From Macrotis lagotis (Eukaryota > Chordata > Mammalia > Peramelemorphia > Peramelidae): a DNA stretch of 64,000 bases. The stretch spans positions 288,863,719 to 288,927,718 of the forward strand of contig NC_133658.1 of NCBI RefSeq assembly GCF_037893015.1, read 5' to 3'. The notes under the pieces are model-generated. The model saw nothing but the letters and a program-made list of their open reading frames with translations. It was not told the DNA's origin and did not search any database. Position numbers and translations under genes: made by a program. Shown here piece after piece: positions 54,028 through 64,000 of this stretch. Positions within the stretch are counted from its first letter, which is position 1. Every line of letters begins with the position of its first letter.

Positions 54028-55845
54028 CGATGGAGTGATTCTGTTAACTACTCTGAAAAACCACTATATCCCTTCCTGGCCAGTTGAATCTATTCAGCCA
54101 TGTCAATCAAATATTACTGAAAAATGAAATCAAACTCTGCTTTGTAATATCCCTTTAAAAGCAGTTTCCCATACTCATTGAATTATCCATTGCTATATTT
54201 CATTGGAAGAAGCTGATCCAAGACAGTTTCTTGGATAAGAGGGAATGAAGTTAGCTGAGGACAACCTATGTTAAAACTTAGAAGGAATAAAGCCAGGACA
54301 AAGACTCAAGGATGCATTCTAGGGAGGACCAGAGACCCAGGGGAAAAGAACTGCTTGTGACTCAGCTGAAACAAATCTCTCCTTCTGGCAGATTGGCTAT
54401 AGAGTGAGCAAGGACCTTAGAAGTCCTCTGGTCCAGTCCATTCTTGAACAGCAATCCTCTTTCTGGTATCTAGCCTTTGAGTAAATGTTCAGCAGTGTCA
54501 GCCTTGCCCAGCTCTAGCTTTTGATGATGCTGCCAGGCTTGGGGTCTGCTCAAGCTCTGTTCATTTGGACCTCCTTCATGAATTTCTGATATGTGGTCAC
54601 CATCTCTACATGCTGCTTTCCCATTTAACAACTTCATCTGACAGGGTTTCGATTTACATTTCTTTATCTCTTCATCAACTGCCACTTTCTGAAATGTTTC
54701 AGTGGTTTATGGTGATTGTGGGGACCCTATGCTATCTTCTTTTGTCTTCTTCCATTTTCCTTGTCATCAGATTATGTTTCAGGGAATTTATGGATGGATG
54801 TGCCTTCTGTTGTGTTCTCAGTTCTACAGGGTGCCAGAGAAGGGCTTAGAGAAGATAATTAGAAAATTGGTATTTGATAAACACAAAGATGGAAACTTCT
54901 CTTCTATCCCAAATTTCTTCTCTTTCTCTCCCTCCCCCCCAACCCACCCCCTCTCCTCAAGCACTCTTTTGTGCTTTGGCTTGAAGGCTAAGTCGTAAGG
55001 CAGAATGGTTCATTGAAAAGAACTTTGGAATTTGAAGTCATAGGACCCGGGTTTTTATATCTGAGCAATGCTGCTTACTAAATTGAGGGGCTGGACTAGA
55101 TGACCTACAAGGTTGTCCATTCCAACTCTAAATTCGGAATCCTGCATTTTGATATTTTTAGTCTTTTGGACCTTCACCCTCAACATTAATCCACCTCTGC
55201 CTTTACACCCATCACAATCCAGAATTGGTTTCATTTTATATTCTATAAGTTTCTTCACTTGGTATCGCATGGTTTATGGTCTTGACTGAGGATAGAAGCC
55301 TTAAGATAAGAGCAAACTCCTCTTTCCCAGTCTCAAATTAATTCTTATTTGCCTGCTCCTGTCACCAGTAACTTTCCTGTGAGTTATGTTTTGAAGGAAG
55401 AAATTGCCCTGGATTTATAGAAGAGCATTAGGGATGTCAAACATTTGGGTGTATATGGGGGGGTTACCAGAAAGCAAGATAGAAGAGGGTGATTTCATGC
55501 ACTGCCTGACAGCTCTCAGTGGAGAACAGACAGATGTGGTTGCAGACCTCCCATTGTCCAGTTACCAAGCTTAACTCTAAAACTCATATGAGCAAGAATC
55601 AAATTCTTGTGATGTTTGCAGAGGGAAGGAATGGACATGAGGAGAGATGATCGAACAGCTGAAGTCCCTTGGAATGTGATGTGACTGCCTTTCCCAAATG
55701 GACAAAGAGAGGGGAAAAAGTCCCACCGAAAAACTAGGGCTTAAAACAATTGTTCTATTTGTTTGCTGGTTGTGGATAACCACTTCTGCCATATCTTCTC
55801 TGAAAAGATAGCCTGACTGATGCTTATAAACAAATAAATAAATTT
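54028..55845. other. Intronic, nothing recognised
   Basis: Single-copy-looking sequence. ORFs at 54565-54849 and 54702-54998 have no recognisable domains. Confidence 0.4.
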
Positions 55846-56035
55846 CTGTAGAGTCCTAGAATGTTAGAACTGAAAGGGACTAGAGAAAGAATTTCACGTA
55901 ACCCGTTGTTTGGCAGAGGAGGAATTTGAGGCCTAGAGAGGGGAGAAGTGATTTACCAGAGGTCACAGAGCTCTTATGCAGCAGAACCAGAACTCAAGTC
56001 TCTTAATTCCCACTCTAATGGTCTTTGAAGATCTT
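55846..56035 (-). mobile_element. MIR/CORE-type SINE, antisense
   Basis: CTAGAATGTTAGAACTGAAA, AGGCCTAGAGAGGGGAGAAG, AGAGGTCACAGAGCTC, AGAACTCAAGTCTCTTAATT. Confidence 0.7.
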
Positions 56036-56574
56036 TTTTGACTTTATAAAACGCTCTTTCCAGGATATGCCTTAGAAGTAGGAGGACCTTCCCATTAGTG
56101 ACAATCTCATCCTAATGTTGTTAGGGGAAAGGTCAGAAGTCTCACTGACACCCAATACAAAACCTTTTGCATAGTCTTATTCTAAAACACACATTGACAT
56201 TGGGGGAAACATTTGAGTAGAAAGTTGGGACATTGTATGACCCTACAAAACTGATGTGTTGTAATGGTAGTAGGAGTTAGGAGTCTTCTTTCATTGTATA
56301 TAGACTTGGGCCTGAGTTTAACCTCTGTCCATCTGTTTCCTTCTCAAATGAGAAGATTGAACTTCCCAGCTCTAACATCCTTTGATTCTAGGCTTGAGTT
56401 TAATCTATAATAAGGGTGAATATAATAAGTGAATGCTTTTTATAGCACCAGCTATGGAAGAGGTAATAAATAGTTATTTGTAAGCATACCTTGCATTCAT
56501 ATGACTTTTCCTGCCCCCTGCCATACAGCACCATCACATTTATGGTTTTTGTTTCACCTCATGGTATTTTTGAA
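56036..56574. other. Intronic, nothing recognised
   Basis: A MIR-like patch at 56240-56400 (AGACTTGGGCCTGAGTTTAA, CCTTCTCAAATGAGAAGATT) is the only hint. Confidence 0.4.
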
Positions 56575-56790
56575 AGGTAGACTGAAAAACTGAGACTCTG
56601 AGAAGTTAAAAGACTACCCAAGGTTACATGGCAGAAAGAAGACATGAATCTTAGAGCTGGAAAGGAACCCTAGAACTATCCTCATCAATTCCCCTCATCT
56701 TATAGGTGAGGAAACAGAGGACCCGGTGCTTAAAATGAGACAAAGAAAGAATCCAGTTCTTCTGTTGTTAGTCCAGTGATCTTTTTCATG
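56575..56790 (-). mobile_element. MIR-type SINE fragments, antisense
   Basis: GAGAAGTTAAAAGACTACCC, CAAGGTTACATGGCAG, then a second piece GAGCTGGAAAGGAACCCTAG, TATAGGTGAGGAAACAGAGG. Confidence 0.6.
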
Positions 56791-57129
56791 ATATGTTGTT
56801 AATCTTTCAGGATCTGGAATCTCTTGGTCTGTGAATTTTATTCATTACAGACATAAGCTAGCAAAAGTAATAGCAAGCCCAGAGACGCCATCATTGTCTT
56901 CAGTTGAAAAGACTGGGATTTCCACATTCCCCTATGGCCATCCTAACTGTTATGGTGTGTCTGAATCTACCAGCAGCTTCATGACCCTGTTTTGAGTTTC
57001 TCAAGATATACAAATGACCTAAAATTTATGTTTAGTAAAAACTGAGTGAAATGAAACAGTTTTGGAAAGACCCCTTCCTTAGAAGGGAGCTACCCTATTT
57101 GGTTTAACTGACACCAATAAGCTCTGTTT

Positions 57130-57430
57130 TCTCAAGATCTGATCACAGGATTTTAGATTTAGAGCCAGAGGGAAACCCAGAGCAAGAAGAGGGAGGACCT
57201 TAGATGTCATTCAGTCCAACCGTCTCATGAAACAGCAGTAGAAATTGAGTCTACTGCTTGAGGTAGAATTTGAACTCAGGTCTTCTTGGCTCTAAGTCTG
57301 ATCCCTTCATTTTATAGATAAGGAAGTTGAGACTCAAGAGACTTATAGTAACTTGCTCAACATCACCTGGGTGGTCATTGGTCAAAGTGGGATTCAAACA
57401 TAAGTCCTCTTGCCTTCATCCCATTGCATT
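57130..57430 (-). mobile_element. Two MIR/CORE-type SINE fragments, antisense
   Basis: TTAGATGTCATTCAGTCCAA, GAATTTGAACTCAGGTCTTC; then TTTATAGATAAGGAAGTTGA, ACTTGCTCAACATCAC, ATTCAAACATAAGTCC. Confidence 0.6.
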
Positions 57431-57529
57431 TTCTATTTCTCCTTGCTGTTGTATCTTGTCTTTTGCAGTATAATTAGACTCACTGTTTAAGAGAGGAAGT
57501 TCAGAGTTGAAAAGGAGTACTGTTTTTAG

Positions 57530-57680
57530 GGGTCAGGAGATACTGAACTTTTGTCCCTACAAGGTCTTTAGGACCTTGAGTAAGTCATTCAATTTCTGGG
57601 CCTCAGTTTCCTCATCTGCAAAATGAGATTGTTTGAATGACTAATAACTCTTTTTCCAACTCTGACATTCTATGTTCTGG
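57530..57680 (+). mobile_element. MIR-type SINE
   Basis: GGACCTTGAGTAAGTCATTC, AATTTCTGGGCCTCAGTTTC, CTCATCTGCAAAATGAGATT. Confidence 0.75.
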
Positions 57681-58892
57681 GGCTCTTCTACCACATATTT
57701 GGGATTCTATTGACATGGTTTTCTGGTAGGTGTTCTGCAGAACCGAGATTTCTATACAGGTTCCACCTACTGGGAAGTCTCTTTTCTAGCCAGGATTTAA
57801 CAAAGTTCTTTTGGGCCACATTTTTTTAAACACCTGAAACTGCTGAATGCCACTAGATGGATTTTTATGACCAAGAACCGATCTAAATTTCTGGTTCTAG
57901 AGGAAAAGTGGATGGCATCTCATTGTAGCTGCACTAAGCGCATTGGTAAACTCTATTGATGAAAAATTTGATTTTTGCTTTCTTTTATGTCTATCTTAAA
58001 GGCACATGACAAAGCCCAAGAGATGCTAGAGATGCTGGTAGCCTATTGCCAAGCTCAAGACAAGCATTTCCTTCCTCTTCTCCTAGTTCTCCCCATGGCC
58101 TGCCAATCCTAAGGAACGTAAAGTCTGTCTTAGTTTTCTCTGCTATAGGGATGTTATCAGGATTAATTAAACCATCTTTGTTCAGCAGTGAGGGAGAAAT
58201 GATAGAGTATGTTCCTAGCTTTTGGTGATAGATGAAATACCATAATCCAGTGAAGATTCTTGTATACAGGCAAACTCATAAATTGCCTTTGATAGCTTCA
58301 GGAAAGGTGATGAATACCCCTCATGCCTTTCCTTTCATTATTTTCCACAGTTAAACTATGTAGAGAAATGCATTTTATTTGTTTTGTTCTTCCTTATTAA
58401 TCTCTGCCCCTACAGGGGGTATTTGGTGGCTTCATTTAAATTTGTCTAGAAACTTGAGGTGGTCATGAGTGATAGTTGCCCCATTTGGAGGGATGGCAGA
58501 AGCCCAAGTAGTCTGATACTTTAATCCTTTGCTGCTAAAGCCAGAAGATCCTTTCAAGTGATTGACATTAACCAAGCTAATTTAGAATGATACTCTTAAA
58601 GAAGCAACCAAGGCATATATAGTATAGGAATTTTTAACATGGGTTTCTCTTGGGAGTCTGTGGTTAACTTTCAGAGGCTACATGAACTTGAATTGGGGAA
58701 AAAAAAACACCTACATCTTCATTTAAATATAATTGTGGTTTCCTTTGTCATCCTGTGTATTCTATTATATATATATATATATATTTTAAAATATTTTACT
58801 AAGAAGGGGTCCACATTAATAAATGCAAATTTACTACCACAGGTACACAACTACTGGTGTAACAGATAGAGAGCAGGCCTCTGGCTATGACC
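57681..58892. other. Intronic; short (AT)n at 58767-58785
   Basis: No repeat family or exon recognised otherwise. Confidence 0.4.
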
Positions 58893-58894
58893 TC

Positions 58895-59023
58895 TCAATG
58901 ACCCAGGAAATTCTAATGATAAACTACACTGCAGGTATGGATCTCTATTGGTGGGAGCTCCCTATGTTGATGAAATAACAGATTCAATCAAAAATTGTCA
59001 AAGATAGGGGCAGCTATAGTGGA
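58895..59023 (+). repeat. Local direct duplication, copy 1
   Basis: GACCCAGGAAATTCTAATGA to GGGGCAGCTATAGTGGAC. A near-identical block lies at 59801-59930; both include the first bases of the SINE at 59006. Confidence 0.88.
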
Positions 59024-59150
59024 CAGAGCACTGAGGCCCTGGAGTCAGGAGAACCTGAGTTCAAATGTGGTCTCAGACACCTAACTGTATTACCATGGGC
59101 AAGTCACTTAACCCCATTGCCTTGTAAAACAAACAAACAAAAAACAAAAC
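59006..59150 (+). mobile_element. tRNA-derived SINE, shortened
   Basis: AGGGGCAGCTATAGTGGACA head, GAGTTCAAATGTGG, CATGGGCAAGTCACTTAACC, (CAAA)n tail. 11-bp target duplication TTGTCAAAGAT at 58995-59005 and 59151-59161. Confidence 0.9.
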
Positions 59151-59439
59151 TTGTCAAAGATGGTAAGAACTTTAGAGGTCAAAAAATCTAATAACCTATT
59201 CTGTAGAAACTTGAGTTGACTGGGCAGACTAGTCATTGGCAGTTCTCCTGACTTTCAGTGGTCTTTCCGCTACCCCATATTGCTCTTTATTTATACTGAG
59301 TTTGTTAAAGGAGTTTAGAAATATTTGTTCACCCAGAATGCTTATCAGAAGACCAAAAGGCTATGTGTAAGTATGTTTATATGATGAAAACATGCTAGCA
59401 AAAGCTAATTTGTATTTATTAAGACCTTACTATCCATAC

Positions 59440-59680
59440 TACAAGAAGTAGCCTAATGTAGTAAGTTAATAGGCAATCTCAGAGACAGGAAGACTTGGGT
59501 TCAAGACTCTCCTCTGACATATAGACCTGAGTTCTAAAGACATGTGACTCTCTCCTCAATTAGAGAAATGTTTCCACAACTTTAGAGAAGAAAGGGATCT
59601 AGCCAACTCCCTCATTTTACAGATGGGGAAACAGAGATAGGCTTGAGCCCTAATTATATCTCCAAGTTTCAACCATATGA
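59440..59680 (+). mobile_element. Diverged MIR-type fragments
   Basis: ACAGGAAGACTTGGGTTCAA and TTTTACAGATGGGGAAACAG are recognisable; the rest is decayed. Confidence 0.45.
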
Positions 59681-59800
59681 TATAAAATAATGAAGGATAT
59701 GTAAAATTGATGACTTAAAAAAAAGTAACACCAAAAGCTAAAAATTTTGAGCTTCCAACAAAAAGATTAACGAATTGTTAAATAAAGATGGTTTGACCAC

Positions 59801-59930
59801 TCTATGACCCAGGAAATTCTAATGATAAGCTACACTGCAGGTATGGATCTCTGTTGGTGGGAGCTCTCTAGTTGATGAAATAACAGATTCAATCAAAAAT
59901 TGTCAAAGATAGGGGCAGCTAGAGAGGACT
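59801..59930 (+). repeat. Local direct duplication, copy 2
   Basis: Matches 58895-59023 with a few substitutions. It ends with AGGGGCAGCTAGAGAGGAC, about 20 bp into SINE-derived sequence, with no SINE body after it. Confidence 0.88.
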
Positions 59931-60253
59931 ATCTTTGCTTATTTTGTTGTAGATAGAATAGATGAAGTAAATATGTGATTTCTGGGGCCAATTGAATAGA
60001 ATGCAATAAACAGAAAGTTTCTGAGAATTACTATAGTGAGGAGTAGATAGAAATGTGATTCATTTTTATATAATTGATAAACTTGGCATTTAATCATAAA
60101 ATTTGTTGAAACCATTTTCTGCCTTCTCCCCTTACAGAGTTAAAGGTCTCCCCAAAAGCCCTGCTCCTCAATCCTCCCTTGCTGACCATCTGTCTGTCCC
60201 AGAGGGACATTTCCCCTCACTACCTTTTTCCCCAGTTAAAGATAGAGGAATCA

Positions 60254-60426
60254 GGGCAGCTAGGTGGCAAATGGGGTGGCTAGGTGGTGCAATGGATAAA
60301 GCACTGGCCCTTGAGTTAGGAGTACCTGGGTTCAAATATGGTCTCAGACACTTAATAATTACCTAGCTGTGTGGCCTTGGGCAAGCCACTTAACCCCATT
60401 TGCCTTGCAAAAAAAACCTAAAAAAA
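60254..60426 (+). mobile_element. tRNA-derived SINE with duplicated head
   Basis: GGGCAGCTAGGTGGCAAAT is followed at once by GGGGTGGCTAGGTGGTGCAA and the usual body and tail, so the first ~15 bp of the SINE occur twice. Perfect 16-bp target duplication AAAGATAGAGGAATCA at 60238-60253 and 60427-60442 encloses both heads. Confidence 0.92.
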
Positions 60427-60694
60427 AAAGATAGAGGAATCAATGAGGAGAAGCAGCTTTTGCTAGCAGTCAGTGGGAAATGAAAGACAGGGGGGGTAGA
60501 GTAGAGAGGCCAAGGGATTTGACCTTAAAAAAAACCCTATAAGGCTGCCAATGATGACTTGGGGGGTCATGTTTTTCCTGGCCCCGTATCTCTCTCGTTG
60601 TCTTTCTGTTTTCATATTGCTATGTATCTTTAATTTAGACCTCGTGACAGTGTCTGTAATTACTTCAGTGCTGGATATTTTAAATCTAGAATTT

Positions 60695-60860
60695 ATCATC
60701 TTAGCCTTTCAAATGACCCTAGAGACTATCCAGTCTAGCCCCCTCAATTCACTGTTGAAGAAAAGAGGCCCAGAAAGGGAAATAATTTGCCTGAGGTCAC
60801 AAAGCCTATTAATTGCCAAGCTAGAGTTTTGAATCTAGATGTCCTGAGTTCCAGAGCAAA
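60695..60860 (-). mobile_element. MIR/CORE-type SINE, antisense
   Basis: ATGACCCTAGAGACTATCCA, AGGCCCAGAAAGGGAAATAA, TTTGCCTGAGGTCACAAAGC, TTTTGAATCTAGATGTCC. Confidence 0.65.
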
Positions 60861-61855
60861 GGTTCTTAACTTTTTTTTTTTTTTTGGTATGGGCCTATGG
60901 ACCCCTTTCAGAATAATTTTTTTGCACACACGAAATAAAATATGTAGTATTACAAAGGAATCTAACTATCCAATTATATAGAAATACAGTGGGTTTTTTA
61001 AGTTCACAAACCTGAGGGAAAGAACCTCTATTCTAAATCACCATATTTGCTTCCTTATATGGTCAGATTCCACGCTTGAATTCTGTCTGACATCTAGCAC
61101 TACTGTATATCTTTAATTTTATTTAATTATTGTTGTATGAGACAGTTTCAGGAAGTTCGGGCTCTCAAAGAGAGAGCACAAATCTTAATTTGGATGTTTT
61201 TCCATAACCAACAGTGAGTGGGAGGTCTGGCTCATGTTTTAATAAATTGAGAAGAATTAACTCAAGACTCTTAAAAGTCATTTATTTATCTATTTACTTA
61301 TATGTTTTCCTATCTGTTTATTTATAAGTAATTAAAATGTGTGAAAAATTTCTTCCTGAGTCTTATTTGTCTGCTTCTGTGAAAGATTTAACAAATTTCA
61401 TTGAATAAAACATACAATTGAGAATGTTAGCTGGAGTCTGACTGGCTAAATTGAATATTAGTAAAGTTATAATTTAAATACTTCAAAGATCTGTGACCTC
61501 ATCTTTGTAGGTATTCCCTCCATTGATGCTGGGTTAGCCCTTTTAATGAAACCTTAGGAGATGGTTCACTAAGTTGGCATGACCTCAAAAAAAATCTACC
61601 ACCTTGGGAGCAAACTTAATAATGAGACTCTTTGACCTCACCTAGGTTGACTGAGTCCTGAGTGACAGGCAGATGATCTATTACAGGACCAAGAGTTTAA
61701 ATATTTCCAGTTAGGAAGGACTTGCCATATCTCAGGTACCATTTTGGGTCTTGGGACCAACTGAGAGCTTTAGAGAAATTAGATCTTGAAGAATAGAAAC
61801 AGACCTTTGTTTGTTTTTGACTTTCATTGTACATGGTAAGTGTTTTACATAAATA
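60861..61855. other. Intronic, nothing recognised
   Basis: AT-rich, with a T18-like run near 60870. No exon signal. Confidence 0.4.
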
Positions 61856-62100
61856 TCATAAGATCATAGATTTATAAGGATTCATAGGTTTAGAGCTAGA
61901 AGAGATATTTTGAAAAAACCTGAAAATATGTACAGTATTCATACATTCTCAGAGAAGTGGGTGGGAACCAACCCTTCAATTTTATGAAGAAGCAATCAAG
62001 GCCCAGAGAGGTTAATTGTTCAAGGTCATACAGATAGTGTCAAATTTTGAATCCAGGTCCTCTGACTCTAAACCCAGCGATCTTTTTAATGAACCATGTA
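61856..62100 (-). mobile_element. MIR/CORE-type SINE, antisense
   Basis: TTTAGAGCTAGAAGAGATAT, AAGGCCCAGAGAGGTTAATT, GTTCAAGGTCATACAGATAG, GAATCCAGGTCCTCTGACTC. Confidence 0.7.
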
Positions 62101-62607
62101 CACTATAACTGTTGGTAAATCTTATGCATTTAGAGGCAGGAGAGATTGTTTCAAGGGGCAGATGTTAGAGAAATCTACAAAGAAACTTGAGGAACAGTTA
62201 TGGACTGCAAAATTATGGACACCAGTCTGATGAGGAGAGAATTCAGGCAGGCAGATTGTTAAAACTATGGACTAGAACTGTACTGACAGAAGCCACAAGT
62301 GACAAAGTGGTAGTATAGAAGATGCACCAGATAAATAACTTAGAAGAGGTGGTCAGGAAACTCCTGGAGCAAACCAGAGGAAATAAAAACCTTTTCATTC
62401 CCCCTCATATTGCTGGTAGTTAATACTTATTGCTTCTGGGTGTGTGGGTAATGTCACATCCAGTCCAATGAGCATGAGCATCTTCTTGTGCTAGACTCTT
62501 TCTAGAATACAAAGACTAAATGAAAATCAATCATTCCTTTCAGGGAGTTTCCATTCTACTTAAGGGGAGACAGGATGTAAACATTTCAGAGGAAATATTG
62601 CTGCTTG
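62101..62607. other. Intronic; possible antisense L2 scrap at 62500-62600
   Basis: GGGAGTTTCCATTCTACTTA, AGGGGAGACAGGATGTAAAC resembles a reversed L2 end. Remainder unassigned. Confidence 0.4.
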
Positions 62608-62622
62608 AAAATATTCTTATGG

Positions 62623-62772
62623 GTGCGGCTAGGTGGCTCAGTGGATAAAGCACCAGCCCTGGAGTCAGGAGTACCTGGGTTCAAATCTGGTCTCCAACAC
62701 TTAATAATTACCTAGCTGTGTGGCCTTGGGCAAGCCACTTAACCCCATTTGCCTTGCAAAAATCTAAAAAAA
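62623..62772 (+). mobile_element. tRNA-derived SINE
   Basis: GTGCGGCTAGGTGGCTCAGT head, GGGTTCAAATC, GCCTTGGGCAAGCCAC. 15-bp target duplication with one mismatch, AAAATATTCTTATGG (62608-62622) and AAAATATTCTTGTGG (62773-62787). Confidence 0.92.
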
Positions 62773-62787
62773 AAAATATTCTTGTGG

Positions 62788-63278
62788 AATTTGCATTCAT
62801 GTAAATTGATTCAATTTAGGAAATTCTAATATAGACCAGTAGTAGGAGAGAAGGTTGGAAAGGAATTTTGGGGACAGTTGCAGAGGTTCAGGAGTTTGGA
62901 CTTTATTTTGCAAGCAAATAAATAAAGCAATGTTTTCTACCTTTGGATTGTTTCCTGAATGTACTAAGGGTTGTGAAATAGAGGATAGAAAGGAATCAGC
63001 ATTTAAACTTAGATTTAAGGGGAAAAAATGTTTTTAACATAATAGTACTTTTCTATCAAGTCCAGATGGGAGTCTTCTCTATCTCCTTTTTGATGTCCCT
63101 GTGCTATATTTACTTACTGGCACATTCCTGGTGTATTTTTTTTCCCTCAAATGAAAACAAACAAATAACATCTTCAGAATTCAGTGTTGACTTTGCAGTG
63201 AACTCCCTACCCGGGTTAGGTTCCTTTTTAAAAAAATTTTTAAACTAGTAACTCAACGGGGGCACTTGAAGTTACATT

Positions 63279-63282
<4 letters not shown>
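62788..63282. other. Intronic, nothing recognised
   Basis: An L2-like TTTGGACTTTATTTTGCAAG at about 62896 is the only hint. Confidence 0.4.

Positions 63283-63309
<27 letters not shown>
63283..63309. repeat. (TG)n microsatellite
   Basis: About 13 TG units. Confidence 0.95.
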
Positions 63310-63315
<6 letters not shown>

Positions 63316-63429
63316 CTTGTAATCATGTGTAAGCACTATTGTAGTTGGTAAATATTGAAGAATGGACCACCAAGCAAGATCAGATGATCACTGTCTGTTG
63401 TGAGATCTATATGTTTCAATCTCCTGGAT

Positions 63430-63640
63430 GCTGTCACTACTAACTAATATTTATATAGTGCTGGACATTTATATGTGCCAGATACTATGCTAAGCACTTT
63501 ACAAATACTATTTCACTTAATCCTTACAACAGCCCTGGGAGGTAGACAGGGTTATTCTCCCCATTTTACAAAAGAGGATACTGAGGTTAATGACTTGTAA
63601 TGTCAATGAGGTAATGAGGTAAGTGACTTGTAAACAGAGT
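63430..63640 (-). mobile_element. MIR-type SINE, antisense
   Basis: GATACTATGCTAAGCACTTT, ACAAATACTATTTCACTTAA, TCCTTACAACAGCCCTGGGA, CCCCATTTTACAAAAGAGGA. Confidence 0.75.
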
Positions 63641-63679
63641 CACATTGCCACTAAATATATATGGCTGATTTTGAATTCA

Positions 63680-63990
63680 GGTCAGTGGATAGAGCACTGG
63701 TCTTGGAGGCAGGAGGATAGGAGTTCAAATCAGATGTCAGACACTTGACACATACTAGCTGTATGATCTTGGGCAAGTCACTTAACCTTGATTGCGTTCC
63801 ATCCAGAGCTATCTCCATCTCCTGATTCACATATGGCTACTGGATCCAGATGACTCTGGAGGACAAAGTGAGACCGAGTGTCTTAGCACAGCATTCCCTC
63901 ACTAAAATCCAATTCATATGCTTGTCATGACATCACCTCCCTGGTGTTGTGGTCTTCTTTGAAAATGAAGGACAAAAAAAAGGGCCAAAA
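63680..63990 (+). mobile_element. Composite SINE with long unique 3' part
   Basis: tRNA-type head (CAGTGGATAGAGCACTGGTC, GGAGTTCAAATCAG), core CTTGGGCAAGTCACTTAACC, then a long 3' segment (GGATCCAGATGACTCTGGAG, CATGACATCACCTCCCTGG, GAAAATGAAGGACAAAAAA) unlike the short SINEs in this window. I believe this 3' segment belongs to a known marsupial SINE family but cannot name it with certainty. Confidence 0.75.
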
Positions 63991-64000
63991 AAAACCCATC

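Larger units (their letters stand above)
48212..64000 (+). other. RAPGEF1: Presumed first intron of RAPGEF1
   Basis: No sequence resembling the expected next exon is visible to the end of the window, so the intron would be at least 15.8 kb. It contains L2, MIR and SINE copies but, unlike the left half, no sizeable L1. Confidence 0.5.

Noticed and set aside
1..64000. Endogenous retrovirus or LTR element
   Set aside because: All reverse-transcriptase matches are L1 type (FADD palm motif, AP-like endonuclease, poly-A tails, variable target duplications). No LTR pair, primer-binding site or gag/env-like text was seen.
1..64000. CRISPR array, operons or other prokaryotic features
   Set aside because: Tandem repeats here are microsatellites and the interspersed repeats are SINE/LINE copies. 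There is no regular repeat-spacer layout and no bacterial gene structure.
48761..64000. RAPGEF1 exon 2 within the window
   Set aside because: I looked for a phase-compatible exon opening with the expected Ser-Gln-Arg-Ser-His text after an AG acceptor and saw none.

Overview
This is a repeat-dominated vertebrate nuclear window, almost certainly from a marsupial. The reasons are dozens of copies of a tRNA-headed SINE ending in a GGGCAAGCCACTTAACCCC / CCTTGCAAAAA tail, marsupial-type L1 elements with their half-L1 (HAL1) relatives, and a thick background of L2 and MIR/CORE-SINE relics. GC and CpG are low everywhere except one island. I cannot separate an opossum from an Australian marsupial from sequence alone. 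No prokaryotic, plasmid, phage, CRISPR or clear endogenous-retrovirus feature was seen.

Layout. 1-4389: a 5'-clipped sense L1 (ORF2 with a few lesions, 3' UTR, poly-A). 4390-11500: old repeats, a 7SL RNA retropseudogene and a short SINE-free HAL1 tail. 11795-20501: a long antisense L1 (ORF1, spacer, ORF2, 3' UTR) split by a younger antisense HAL1 with a target-site duplication. 20502-29160: SINEs, short L1 pieces and microsatellites. 29165-36765: an ancient sense L1/HAL1 containing a full-length HAL1 (30917-34552, 15-bp target duplication), itself hit by SINEs. 36800-47350: L1, L2, MIR and SINE copies, a deleted Tigger1-like DNA transposon and a local duplication.

47400-48760 is the only convincing host-gene region. 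It is a CpG island with a 5' UTR, a short upstream ORF and a first coding exon (48187-48211, MSGKIEKA plus one base of the next codon) ending at a consensus splice donor. From memory of the family this resembles an alternative first exon of RAPGEF1 (C3G), the Crk-binding exchange factor for Rap1. The rest of the window, to 64000, would be its first intron. A GGGGCC hexanucleotide repeat lies 131 bp into that intron.

Most notable: (i) a HAL1 subfamily whose 3' half carries three antisense SINE modules, shared by two independent insertions; a related tail at 5690-5946 lacks the last two. (ii) The intronic GGGGCC repeat, a sequence parallel to the C9orf72 repeat. (iii) A G-rich tract conserved in the 3' UTR of the L1 copies here.
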